Made by a program: the position numbers and the translations under genes. A DNA stretch of 64,000 nucleotides from Ooceraea biroi. Lineage: Eukaryota > Arthropoda > Insecta > Hymenoptera > Formicidae. This document shows positions 34,752 to 45,429 of the stretch, piece by piece. The notes below the pieces were generated by a model. That model searched no databases. It saw nothing but the letters and a program-made list of their open reading frames with translations, and was not told the DNA's origin. The stretch covers positions 744,001 to 808,000 of the forward strand of contig NC_039515.1 of the NCBI RefSeq assembly GCF_003672135.1, in the 5' to 3' direction. Each line of letters opens with the position of its first letter. The first letter of the stretch is position 1.

Positions 34752-35989
34752 GTTTTGGTAATGTAGGCCTGCACTCGATGCGTTACTTACACCGGGCGGG
34801 TGCTGCTTGCATAGGCGTGATTGAGCACGACGGCTCCATTTACATTCAGAGGGCATCGACCCAAAGGTAAATGAAGAAATGTATTTATCTCAGCATTTAT
34901 GCTTTAATAATTTGTGAGGCTAAATTTTCGATTATACGAGACAAGAAAATTTTCTGAGTTTGCTTCTCGTGTTATTTTTTGCAGGAATTGGAAGAGTATC
35001 GCATAGAGAACGGCACCATCGTTGGTTTTCCAGGCGCCAAACCGTACGAAGGCGAGAATCTCATGTACGAGCCGTGCGATATATTTATACCGGCCGCTAT
35101 AGAGCAAGTAATTCACAAAGACAACGCAGGACGTATCCAGGTACGGATTATTTCTGCGAAAGATTTCAATTTTTTATTTCTCATAAAGATCCTGAATAAT
35201 AAAATTTTTCATTCAAATCGTATTTTTCGACAGGCGAAATTATCGCGGAGGCTGCTAATGGACCACCCCCGTAGCGGATAAAATCCTGATTGACAGGAAC
35301 ATCCTGGTAATCCCGGATCTGTACATTAACGCCGGTGGTGTCACAGTCTCGTTCTTCGAGTGGTTAAAAAATCTGAACCATGTATCGTACGGCCACTTGA
35401 CCTTCAAGTACGAAAGGGAGTCCAATTATTATCTTTTAGGTATGTTGAGTCACATTAAGTAACAGTGGCTCGATTAAAGTTCAGACTCGCAGACAGCGGA
35501 ATAAGCGGAAAGCTAATCCTTCTGAATTTCTTCCTACAGAATCGGTACAGAAGTAGAGATTCTGGAACGTAGGTTCGGTCGCGTTGGTGGCCGCATACCC
35601 GTCACACCGTCCGAGGCCTTCCAGAAACGTATATCTGGCGCTTCCGAAAAGGACATCGTTCATTCTGGTCTAGATTACACGATGGAGAGATCAGCTAGGG
35701 TAATTACCTCGATCAATATAATCGAGATGCCATATTTATACGAAATAGGAACATTTTATTTTTATTATTCATTATTATTTCATTATTATTTCTATTATTA
35801 TATTTCATTATTCGTTAAATAATTATTATTAAATGAAATTCAGACTTTAAGCAACGTTTTATTACTTCCAGGCTATCATGAAAACTGCCATGAGATTTTA
35901 ATCTCGGACTCGACCTGAGAACAGCCGCGTACGTCAACTCGATTGAGAAGATATTCACTACTTACTCCGAGGCTGGTCTCGCTTTCTAA
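34752..35989 (+). pseudogene. Gdh: Glutamate dehydrogenase pseudogene, introns kept
   Basis: Five exon-like blocks match the C-terminal half of animal mitochondrial glutamate dehydrogenase: 34752-34866 (FGNVGLHSMRYLHRAGAACI), 34985-35140 (GFPGAKPYEGENLMYEPCD), 35234-35439 (VIPDLYINAGGVTVSFFEWL), 35540-35699 (GRVGGRIPVTPSEAFQKRI) and 35872-35989 (IEKIFTTYSEAGLAF and stop). The GT and AG splice borders are kept. Single-base losses near 35240 and 35560, changes near 35270 and an extra T near 35897 break the frame. The N-terminal exons are absent. It arose by DNA duplication, not by retrotransposition. Confidence 0.9.
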
Positions 35990-37054
35990 ATTATTTTAGT
36001 CACAAGATTGTATTCTACGAATTACGATAATTATAGATTTCGATAATCAAAACTGTGCTTGTAATTCAATGGGTAATTCAAATAAACTGGAACTTGAGGT
36101 GGCTTTTTAAGCCCTTCGTGATCTCCTTCGACATACACGGGATTATCTCTTTCGACAAACAACTCTCAAAGATGTTAAGAACAATTGTCAAGACCAAAAC
36201 TGCCTATGTTGGAACTTTGTGCGACTACAGGCCACTGAAAAGCATTTGGTGGCAAAGTGGCGTGGCGCGATAAGACGTATGCCAATTTTCTGTGACCTTA
36301 ATCATTTCGTAATATTAATATTCTAATTTTAACTTAATGAATTATTAATTATAACGTACTTATCATTAATGTGAATCAGGTTTGGAATGGTATGTACGTG
36401 CGAATGTCGTGGGTACCGGTTCGAATCACATACATTCGCCTCACACATACTTATGCACAGAGTACCGGTTCCCCATGAGGCGTCCTTGACATATATTATA
36501 GAGGTCACCCTCCTGAGTAACATTGTGCAAGTTTTAACCGTCGGTCGTTGTTTACTAAAAAGTTATTAACAAAACAACACAAAATGTTTACACGTTTGTG
36601 TCGAATATGCGGTTTTTCAATTTTATTAGATACAATTTTGGATTTGATGTTTGTATTCTTGTTATTTCATTATAGTGTATTGAAGATGGTCCAACGTTTG
36701 GACTGAAACGTCTACATGTATTGACTTCGGAATAAAGAAAATTCAAGCACTTACATCCAGCTTCGCTCACAGCAGTTCATTGTGTTTATTTATTAACAAA
36801 AGAAGTTTAATGATTTTACACGAATTTTCAGCTATCTACGTGAACCAAGAACATAATATTGACATATATTACAAAGGTCACCTTCCCGAATAACCCGCAC
36901 TAGGTTTTAGTCGTCGATCGTTGTTTATGAATAAGTTATTAACAAAAGAAGTTTTGCAAATATAGTAGTTATTTTGAATATTGAAAGATATAAAAGACGA
37001 ATATGTATATGAACGAAGGAAGGAAAGTCATTTAAAGCAGTGAATCGTTAATAT
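35990..37054. other. Dispersed-repeat region without genes
   Basis: Contains copies of a repeat at 36489-36570 and 36872-36960 (GACATATATTA, AAAGGTCAC, GTCG...CGTTGTTTA, AAGTTATTAACAAAA), found in reverse orientation at 37787-37895 and diverged at 6700-6792. The stretch 36786-36830 is also repeated inverted at 37757-37806. No coding content seen. Confidence 0.6.
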
Positions 37055-37386
37055 TGTTGCGTCCGGGCGACGAATTCCGCTCGACACGCGTCCGCGCTCG
37101 CTAGCACTCGCACTCTCGCGTGAATAAAGCGCTTGTGCGTTTACAAGAAGAAACTTTATTGCAATTGCACTCCGACATTCCGATACAACGCTTGATCACA
37201 ATATTTCAATAATTCAGGAATCGGGCTCGCGACACGTCCAGCTGAGCTTGCAGCTGAGCTTCAACTCGTCAACTCCCCGCTTGTTGATTTCGCTTGGCAA
37301 CGCGCGTCTTCTTCCGAGCCGACGATCGCTCAGCCTCTGCCGATCACGCCGCTCGGTGTACCGGGTAACACATCCCAGACACAACA
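37055..37386 (-). repeat. Solo LTR related to the 4.6-kb Gypsy LTR
   Basis: Starts TGTTGCGTCC and ends GACACAACA, with the 4-bp duplication ATAT at 37051-37054 and 37387-37390. It shares CTCGCGACACGTCCAGCTG and the following stretch with the LTR at 4581-4903, in the same orientation. Confidence 0.8.
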
Positions 37387-37476
37387 ATATATAGAATAGT
37401 TTCTTTTAATATAAGTACAAAGTATTCTTTACTTTAACCAAAAGCATAAACAGTTAAATACAAAGTATTCTCTGCT

Positions 37477-37512
37477 TTAACCTAACCTAAACTAACCTAA
37501 CCTAACCTAACC
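37477..37512 (+). repeat. Interstitial telomere-type repeat (CCTAA)n
   Basis: About seven copies of CCTAA (one imperfect), the complement of the insect telomere repeat TTAGG, followed at once by the reverse orientation GGTTAGGTTA. It is too short to be a chromosome end. Confidence 0.75.
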
Positions 37513-37519
37513 TGGTTAG

Positions 37520-37752
37520 GTTATATTTTCCGAAACTGGAGCCTCGGACAGCTCATTTTCAGCCCGCTTCGCGGGAGGGCGGGGGGCAGAGGCTTCGCCC
37601 CACCCCCCCCCGCCGGAATCGGTGCCGTGTTCCAGGTGATCAAAATCTGTACGGTAAAATCTGTTACACTGGTTCTGGCGGGGGGCGGGGGGCGAAGCGG
37701 GCTGAAACCGAGCGTATGTGTCTGGGGCTCCAGTTTCGGAAAATATAACTTT
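37520..37752. repeat. GC-rich fold-back element
   Basis: Arms of about 60 bp are inverted copies: TATTTTCCGAAACTGGAGCC with CAGCCCGCTTCGC at the left, and the complement at 37695-37752. Between them are long C and G runs. It may be a MITE; the target duplication is not clear. Confidence 0.6.
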
Positions 37753-38082
37753 TGCTTGTTGTGGACGGCTGAAAATTCGTGCAAAATCATTAAACTTCTT
37801 TTGTTAATAACTTTTTAGTAAACAACGACCGACGGCTAAAACCTTTTGAAGGTCACTCAGGAAGGTGACCTCTATAATATATGTCAAGGACAAGGTGATA
37901 GGAGGTGGGTTCGCTAATCGGTAGATTTACCATACTTTTGAATATTTTTGAAATTATCAAATACATATTATTAATCAGTATAAATTTTGATTAATTCTAA
38001 ATTAAAAACTATAATTTTGGTAAATTCAAAATGGTATTGATGCATGTACAAAACGTTATAATTGTAAATTACATTATTATAC

Positions 38083-38865
38083 CTAAATTTCGGAATTAAA
38101 ATTATATAAAAATTCTCTAATGTAAGACGCGGGGATTAGTACAGGATGGACGCGGTGGCGGGTTATGAAGGGTACAAATATATTAGGACCAGCGTTCCAG
38201 ACTGCGTCCCTGAGGGCAGGTATATTTATAGTTCCAGGTCCGCAGGTTACAGTATGAGGTAGAAGTGGAAGAGAGTAAGTGGGGAAAAAATCAAGGAAGT
38301 ACTCAAACAGCAGGTGGAAAGCGCCCTGGGAGAATTCCCTTAACGCTGAGATGGTGGGAATGGGTAGCCCGGAAAACTCGGGGTTTTCAGGGACTAGAGG
38401 TGGTGGGGGAAGGTGTGATTCGGGACTCACTTCGGGAATTGGGGAAGGGATAGCCGAGTTCAGAATCTGCTCGAGCTCGGGAGAGGGGATGGGTGAATAC
38501 CACCGTGGAGACAGTTCAGGGAGGGAAAGAGGGGAGTAGCTGGAAGAAGAGGGTGAATTAGCGTTTGCTGAAGTAGGAGACGGAATGTCAATTGTAAGGG
38601 GTGATACCCGCTCGGTTGTATCGCTAGATTTTCCTGGTTCCTCGATTGTTGCCGGTACGGGGAGGGGTGCCCCTTGCTCGAACGTCACTAATTCTGCCGG
38701 CGAGGAACTACTCAATTCTGCCGGCGGGGAACAACTCCGTCCGCGATTTACAAAGGCCACTTAAAGGGGAAAAAACGGAATAGACTTTTTTCGGAAATAT
38801 AAAATCCCACGAAACGGTCGAAAAGGGAGTAAAAAAATGAAATTGTTATATGAATTTAGCTTACT
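38083..38865 (-). CDS. Proline-rich protein of unknown function, spliced, start codon split by the intron
   Basis: The coding exon is 38083-38759, about 226 residues. Residues 1-125 are Ser/Pro/Glu-rich (PLSLPELSPRWYSPIPSPE, HLPPPPLVPENPE); residues 130-225 look folded (FHLLFEYFLDFFPTYSLPLL, then LRDAVWNAGPNIFVPFITRH). No ATG precedes the frame within the exon, but an intron with GTAAGC donor (38864) and a pyrimidine-rich acceptor ending AG (38760-38761) would join an A at 38865 to TG at 38759-38758 and make ATG. The intron is 105 bp. A TATA box lies at 39071-39077. I do not recognise the family; it may be a host gene or a gene of an unknown element. Confidence 0.5.
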
Positions 38866-39070
38866 TTCTTCCGTGATTGCTCTTCAGATGGTGTTGTTCT
38901 TCAATGGGTTGGATGAAGGGGCCAGTCGGACCAGAGAGTCGTCGGGTGGAGTCTATCACTGACTCTATTTCTTTTACTCGACGTCCCGATCACGGGAGCG
39001 AAACAATAACGTAATGCAGATTGCAGGCTGACCAAAGATTAAAAGAGCCTCTCTGGCCAAATTGTTCCCT

Positions 39071-39077
39071 TTATATA
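39071..39077 (-). promoter_or_regulatory. TATA box of the 38-kb gene
   Basis: Minus strand reads CCCTATATAAAGGG. Transcription would begin about 30 bp to the left, giving a 5' exon of about 180 bp that ends at the donor at 38865/38864. Confidence 0.45.
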
Positions 39078-39089
39078 GGGCTAAAAGAA

Positions 39090-40217
39090 TGTAGGCGGGG
39101 GTTATTCGTTTCCCAGAAAAGAAGAAAAGTAAAAAAAATTTGTTTCTAATGGAGCGTTTGTTGCTTCTGAATTGCCGTGGTATCTGATGGATTTATGATT
39201 TTGTTCTCAAGAGTTAAAGTGCGGCACTTATGAAGACCCCTCCTTTGACCATACATAAGACAATCCACGTTTACGCTTCCCTTAGTTTAAATCTATTTAT
39301 ATCGCATATCTGGTTCACAACTGCCCATGTATGGCAGAACTTCTCAGTATTTAAATTCGGTGGATTACTTTATTGCCGTCAGCGGGTCACGATTCCTAAG
39401 TGCCGCTCCGCTTTTCCAGATCTGGAGCGGTCTTTGCTAAGTGATTTTAGCTATTAACTCCGGTTGTTTTTTGCCTATCGAGTGTTTCGGCCGAGCGCAG
39501 GCGGGGGTTGAAAAAATTGTGAGCCTTATGGTTCGCATATCGCTTCGTGACGCTTGTTAACAATAAGACCACTTGGCCCCTGCGCTCGTCCGGTCGTTCT
39601 TTCCGCTGGTGGAGATTAGTTCTTACTTGTTACTTTTCTTTATCAAGCGACGTGGTAGCGTCGCGACGCCAAGTACATACAAAAAAGCCGCATGAGAAAT
39701 AGCCGTTTGATACGGCACTGGCGCGGCATCGTCGAGGAGCTACCGTATAGCTTATCCGGAATTTCGCGTCACACAAACTTTCGATTTAAATATCTCAGGA
39801 TCTAAAGCCGTAATCAAAAATCAAACGGCACTTTAATAACATAATATGGATGCAAGCTTTCGATCACGAGCACTCCGAACGCGATTGGTGCAGTCTATCC
39901 TGAGATATCGTAATCGTATGCTAGAATTGTGACGTTCCGGTTTCCTTAAGTTCCATCAGAGTCAGAAGTTTCAGACTCACGTACGTATGCTCGCACGCAC
40001 ACAACAAAGCGAGTTTGTCCGTCAAGGTGCGTTCACATTATAGGCGCGTTAGATTATGGAGAATTCACATTGCGTCTGATACGTTGAGTACATTTCAGTT
40101 GACGCTCGCCACGATACGAGCGTCTTCTATTTTTAGTGCTCACTGAATATTGAAACAAGATACACTAAAATTGAATAATACACTGACTATTAAATAAAGA
40201 TATTGAATACAGAATTA
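39090..40217. other. Gene-free stretch
   Basis: No recognisable coding region. Around 40030 is a sequence GGTGCGTTCACATTATAGGC of the kind found at transposon ends, without a partner that I can see. Confidence 0.4.
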
Positions 40218-41035
40218 ACATTTGTTTAAATGAAAAATAGCTAACTTTTCTATTTGTTGAGATATCGCGAATCTGCTTGCGCTGTCTTTTTCAGAATCGT
40301 TTGTAGTTGTTTCGTTTCGTTTGTACGTGAACTTTTAAAAGTTATTAACATTTGTTTAAATAAAAAATAGCTAACTTTGCCATTTGTGAAGATATCGCAA
40401 ATTCGCCTACGCTGTCTTTTTCAGATTCAGAATCGTTTCTAGTTCTTTCGTTTGTAGTTGAACTTTCAAAAGTTATTAATATTAGTTTAAATAAAAAATA
40501 GCTACCTTTGCCATTTGTGAAGATATCGCGAATTCGCCTGCGCTGTCTTTTTCAGATTCAGAATCATTTCTAGTTCTTTCGTTTGTAGTTGAACTGTTCA
40601 AAAGGTATTAATTAAATTAAATTTGTTTAAATAACAAATAGCTAACTTTGCCATTTGTTAAGATATCGCGAATCCGCTTGCGCTGTCTTTTTCAGACTCG
40701 TTTCTAGTTGTTTCGTTTATAGTTGAACTTTCAAAGTTATTAACATTTGTTTAAATAAAAAATAGCTACCTTTGCCATTTGGTGAGATATCGCGAATCCG
40801 CTTGCGCTGTCTTTTTCAGGATTGTTTCTAGTTGTTTTTCATGTTTTGTAATTGAACCATTTAAAAGTAATAAACAATTAAATAAATTGCAAAAAGCTAA
40901 CTTTGCCATTTGTTGAGATATCGCGAATCCGCTTTCGCAGTCTTCTTTATAATCGTTTGTAGTTGTTTGTAGTGCTTTTCGTTTCGTTTGTAGTTGAATC
41001 GAGATATCTCAACAAATGGCAAAGGTAGCGTTTTG
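40218..41035 (+). repeat. Tandem array of about 120-130-bp units
   Basis: Six or so units, each with AACATTTGTTTAAAT, AATAGCTAACTTTGCCATTT, GAGATATCGCGAAT, CGCTGTCTTTTTCAG and TCGTTTGTAGTTGAA. Units vary in length. The last unit ends in an inverted copy (GATATCTCAACAAATGGCAA, about 41000-41028), so the array can fold back. Confidence 0.85.
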
Positions 41036-41166
41036 TAATTTATATATTTATTTTCCACATAATTAATAATAAAAATAATAATCTCTAAATAATAATTTAT
41101 TTTTTGAATATTGAAATTCTATGCTATCAAAATTTCAAAAATTTACAAAAAGGAGTGAGATCCCTA

Positions 41167-41831
41167 CAAAAACCTTTTTAAAAAAAGAAAAAATATTTAC
41201 GCCAAGTACATAAAACGTATCGAACTTTCTAAAAGCAGTGTAATTATAAAAAAACAACCTTTCTAAAAAAGTGTATTATGAAAATTTATTTCGTCAAAAA
41301 TTTACATGAAATCAATGCAATTAGACAAGTATATCATTATTTATTGAAAAGTGAATTGTTCATAAATGGATATGAAATCATAAAACGGACTCAAACTGAC
41401 TCAAATGATCAACAGAATCATAGTGAAGCAAAAAACTTGGCGTGCCCGAATCACATTTGACACATCTTACAAAATTCTTATAAACTTGAGTAACAGTATT
41501 TTGATTTGTACTGTATTTTGTATGGTGAGCTATTGTATCGTAAGACGACTCGGGCACGCCAAGTTTTTTGCTTCACTATGATTCTGTTGATCATTTGAGT
41601 CAGTTTAAGTCCGTTTTATGATTTCATATCCATTTATGAACAATTCACTTTTCAATAAATAATGATATACTCGGCTAATTGCATTGATTTCATGTATATT
41701 TTTGAAGAAATAAATTTTCATAATACACTTTTGTAGAAAGGTTGTTTTTTTTATAATTACACTTTTTAGAAAGTTCGATACGTTTTATGTACTTAGCGTA
41801 AATATTTTTTCTTTTTTTAAAAAGGTTTTTG
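41167..41831. mobile_element. 665-bp MITE with about 285-bp inverted arms
   Basis: Bordered by TA (41165-41166 and 41832-41833). The ends are CAAAAACCTTTTT and its complement, and the two arms (to about 41447 and from about 41548) are close reverse complements, including GCAAAAAACTTGGCGTGCCC. The core of about 100 bp has no coding content. It is a Tc1/mariner-type hairpin MITE. Confidence 0.85.
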
Positions 41832-41833
41832 TA

Positions 41834-42127
41834 GGGTTTCTAAATTTAATATTTTCCCTATGGAAGCGAGGAACCGTGGAGTCTCCTGGACGTAACACCC
41901 CCCACCTTAGACAAATATCGGGGGTGCACGATATTTGCTAAAATTATTGAAGAGAAGGTTCCTTGCTGCCAGTAGGTTATCCTCTACCTATTTCTTACTG
42001 CTATTACGCATACTAGCGGAATGAGGAGGAAAAGAATATTAACTTAATGTTAGATATGTATTTTCTTGTGTTATTATAATTCGTATTTAAGTATCGATTT
42101 ATATATAGGTATGTATATATTACTAGA
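41834..42127. other. Non-coding stretch before the Polinton
   Basis: AT-rich, with GACGTAACACCCCCCACCTTAG near 41892, a phrase that looks like the junction just inside an LTR. Nothing else can be supported. 42122-42127 is the ACTAGA target copy of the Polinton. Confidence 0.4.
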
Positions 42128-42620
42128 AGTAGATATAGAGGGCCGGTTCTAACCCAGGGGCAACGAGGGGGGGTGAGGGGGAGGGGGCTGAGTTAGCATG
42201 GGGGGAGGGGGAGGGGGAGGGGGATGAGTCAGCAGGGGGAGGGGCATGTTTAAGGTCACGGGGGGGTGAGTCAGCAGGGTGGAGGGGGTGCTGACTCAGC
42301 AGGAGTATCATGTTCACATCGGAGAGATGAATCAGTAGGGGGGGGTCGGCGTAGATCTGCACGAACATGTTCAAGGACACAGGGGAGGTGGTGCTGACTC
42401 AGGGATATCATGTTCACATCAGAGGGCTGAATCAGCAAGGGGGGGGGTCGTATAATGTTACATGTGGTACAGCGCTATTGTTACCTATTGCGTCATCAGC
42501 ACAATTTTATATACGCTTGGACCTACACGAACATGTTCAAGGTTAGGTGTCGTTTTATCGTTTTGTCTCGGAACGCGGCCCGAAACTCATAGTGCAACAG
42601 CAGCACATTACATAGTGCAA
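42128..42620 (+). repeat. Polinton left terminal inverted repeat
   Basis: Matches the right end (62370-62857) in inverted order: G-rich runs with TGAGTCAGCA words, ATCATGTTCACATC, ATAATGTTACATGTGGTACA and ATATACGCTTGGAC. Small duplications make the left copy longer. Its right edge is approximate. Confidence 0.85.
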
Positions 42621-42886
42621 CATCAGCACTACTCTTATATACGCTTGGGCCTGCACGAACACGTGCAAGGTCAGGTGATACCATCGCTAATTTTGCAGAC
42701 GCGGCGTCTAACGTATTACTCTCTATAATGCTAGCCACTGATACTACTTAGATGTTATACAGATAGGTACAGGGAGGGGAGGTGAGGAGGTTCAACATGA
42801 TAAAAAGACGCAATTTGATCGGAAAAAATACTTTAATTAACGTGAATAATGTGTTTACATAAAGAACATATATATATATATACATA

Positions 42887-44173
42887 TTGGGTTGTTCGGA
42901 AAGTAATTTCGTTTTTCACAAAGAGATGTCGTTAGTCGCGTTCCTCGATACTTAACCTTACTCTAAGCGACAAATTCGTTTTATATTTTGACAACTGATA
43001 TTTCAGACGTCATTTAGTATCTTATTGTGTTGCGATCTGTCAAGTAATTGTTTTTTGGCATCACATCAAACATGGAAAATCAAAGTGAGCATTTTCGTAA
43101 TATTTTGCTTTTTTACTACCGAAAGGGTAAAAATGCAGTGCAAGCGAGAAAAAAATTGGTGTCGTGTACGGAGAAGATGTATTGAGTGAACGTCATTGTC
43201 AGAATTGGTTTTCGAAATTTCGTACTGGAAATTTCGATTTGAAAGATGCACCACGTTCAGGTCGGCCAATTAAAGCTGATGACGAGAAAATAAAGGCTCT
43301 GGTGGATGCAAACCGTCGCATAACAACACGCGAAATTGCTGAAAAGTTAAATTTATCGAATTCGACTGTTTACGATCATTTGAAACGCCTTGGATTCGTT
43401 TCAAAGCTCGATATTTGGGTTCCACACAATTTAAAGGAAATTGACTTGATTCGACGCATTACCATCTGCGATTCATCGTTGAAACGTTAAGAAAATGAAC
43501 CATTTTTGAAGCGAATCATAACTAGAGATGAAAAATTGATTGTTTACAACAATGTTAAGCGAAAACGATCATGGTCCAGGCAAGATGAACCTGCTCAATC
43601 GACATCCAAGGCAGATATTCATCAAAAGAAGATCATGCTTTCTGTATGGTGGGATTGGAAGGGAATCGTATTTTTCGAGCTACTACCAAGCAACCAGACG
43701 ATTGATTCGAAAGTGTATTGTCGTCAGCTGGATGAATTGGATGCTGCCATCAAGCAGAAGCGACCAGAATTGGCGAATAGGAAAGGTGTCGTATTCCATC
43801 ACGACAATGCCAGACCACACACAAGTTTGGTCACTCGCCAGAAGCTTTTACAGCTTGGATGGGATGTGCTACTACACTCACCATACTCTCCTGATCTGGC
43901 ACCATCCGATTACCATTTGTTCCGGTCTCTACAAAATTCTTTGAACAATGTAAACTTTGATTCAAATGAAGGCGTCAAAAATCACTTGCTTCAATTTTTT
44001 GTCAATAAGGAGAAGGACTTCTATGAGCGTAGAATCTTAAAGTTGCCAGAAATATGGCGAAAGGTAGTGGAACAAAATGGCCAATACATCACTGAATAAA
44101 ATTTATTTAAAATATGGAAAAACCGCCTTTCATTTTTCCTTGAAAAAATGAAATAACTTTCCGAACAACCCAA
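42887..44173 (+). mobile_element. mariner element 1, cecropia/SETMAR-like type
   Basis: 1287 bp bordered by TA (42885-42886 and 44174-44175). The inverted ends start TTGGGTTGTTCGGAAAGTAA. The duplicated Polinton segment at about 45960-46000 shows the same site without the insert, so this is a clean empty-site comparison. Confidence 0.95.
43072..44099 (+). pseudogene. mariner transposase 1, frameshift and stop
   Basis: The start MENQSEHFRNILLFYYRKG is at 43072. A deletion near 43155 changes the frame, which continues as YGEDVLSERHCQNWFSKF. TAA at 43488-43490 lies in LKR-NEN, followed in frame by the catalytic half (43506-44099). Catalytic Asp residues are in TRDEKLIVYNN, HHDNARPHTS and, 34 residues later, APSDYHLF: DD34D, the mariner signature. 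The family's Trp after DEK is Leu here. Confidence 0.92.
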
Positions 44174-44250
44174 TATAATGTATAACATAATATAATAGAT
44201 AATGTGCGCGTGCACATGGAGACATCGTCTTCGCGCGACGAAGAGCGTTC

Positions 44251-44952
44251 TTACACCTTGGAGCACGTGCACGTCCGTCGCTCGCACGTCGAGCAATGAC
44301 GTTCTACGTCGTTAACGTCCTCGTTCATCGCCTTCAACCGCTCTGCATAGAACGGGACGCCCTCGTACTTCGCCAGTTCACCTTGTAACTGTGTCCGTTC
44401 CTCCTCCCGCTTTGCCCGTTCGTTATAATATTGTCTTTCCGCTATCGACATTTCATGATTCACTCCTCGCCATCGATTATGTAGGTCGATTATGTAGGTA
44501 TAGGTCGTTCGGTATAGGCCGTTCATCACCGTCAGTTCGCACAACCGCCCGAGACCGGCGGGAATCGTGACGCACAGCGCTACCTCCCTGTCCTCGACGT
44601 TGTAGGCGATGTCCTCCGTGTAGTACCGCCAGTCCCATGATCTTCGCGTTCCTGTTGCCGCGTCCTTGCACTCTCTCAGCATCCGCGTGTACAGTGCCCT
44701 TCGCACGTGATACGGCCAGTCCACGACGCTCCTCTTTTAAATCACGACTCCCTGCCTCGTGGAACGTTCGCCGGTTCGACGTACACCGATCTCGCGGTCG
44801 CGCAGAAAACGCGCTACCGGGATTCGCTGAACGCTCCCGGGCCCGGTCTCTTCTGGAGTACCGTCCCCGAGAACGTCGTGGACGTCCCCGAGAACTTCGT
44901 TGACGTCCTCCTCGAGAGGGCTCATGCGTTCGTTGAAGACCAAATCTCGCAT
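44251..44952 (-). pseudogene. Polinton end gene, left copy (CxxC-type protein)
   Basis: Encodes RIPVARFLRDREIGVRRTGE (N-terminal part, 44737-44952), then a middle beginning DWPYHVRRALYTRMLREC, and ends with a cysteine cluster HCSTCERRTCTC. TAA at the join (about 44738) falls where the right-hand copy (61612-62267) has Gln in VVIQK. The two copies clearly share ancestry along their whole length. No known domain; the C-terminal HCxxC...TCxC could bind a metal ion. It is a Polinton accessory gene of unknown role. Confidence 0.65.
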
Positions 44953-44991
44953 CTTCGCGCGACGGAATAGCGGAGATCGCCGGTCACGCGT

Positions 44992-45303
44992 CTACGTCTG
45001 CGTAGCTTTGTCACAGACCGATCCGTGCAACCCTCGCGCCTCGATCGCTCGACACTTGTGACATTCGATGATCCGCGGTAGCGGTCCGTCTATGTGCGTA
45101 CGCTGACCGGGCTGATTGTAGTGCGCGTAGCAGTTGCGGTACCGTTGCACCTCGGGATCGCGTCTCAGATGTTCCGGTAACCTGTTCCACAACCCTTCCA
45201 CGTAGTTGCCGTATCGTTCCAGGAGAATGATCTTCCGAACGTACTGCAACTGCTCGCTCGTCAAACGGCAGATCTCTCTGTCTTCCGGCAGCAACAGGAA
45301 CAT
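44992..45303 (-). CDS. Small Polinton protein of unknown function, 103 residues
   Basis: Begins at ATG 45303 (MFLLLPEDREICRLTSEQL). A TATATAAAA box on the minus strand at 45337-45345 is about 35-45 bp upstream, which favours this ATG over the longer frame. The middle is helical (LQYVRKIILLERYGNYVEGL), and near the end is ECHKCRAIEARGLHG with a possible metal-binding CxxC. It has no stop or shift and lies in the duplicated left module. Not recognised. Confidence 0.5.
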   Translation of the reverse strand: MFLLLPEDREICRLTSEQLQYVRKIILLERYGNYVEGLWNRLPEHLRRDPEVQRYRNCYAHYNQPGQRTHIDGPLPRIIECHKCRAIEARGLHGSVCDKATQT

Positions 45304-45429
45304 CGTCGCGTTTGCTCGATCGAACACACTTCCCGTTTTATATATGCATCACGTACTGCGCAGTTTCGCACACGTCAGCAAAATTAGCGATGGTATCCGC
45401 TCGTTAGACCGAGAATCTCTTATTGTTAT

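Noticed and set aside
36389..36490. tRNA-like B-box word GGTTCGAATC
   Set aside because: No A-box or cloverleaf arms can be paired around it, so a tRNA or SINE cannot be supported.
37477..37512. Telomere at a chromosome end
   Set aside because: Only about seven CCTAA units, with ordinary repeat-rich DNA on both sides.
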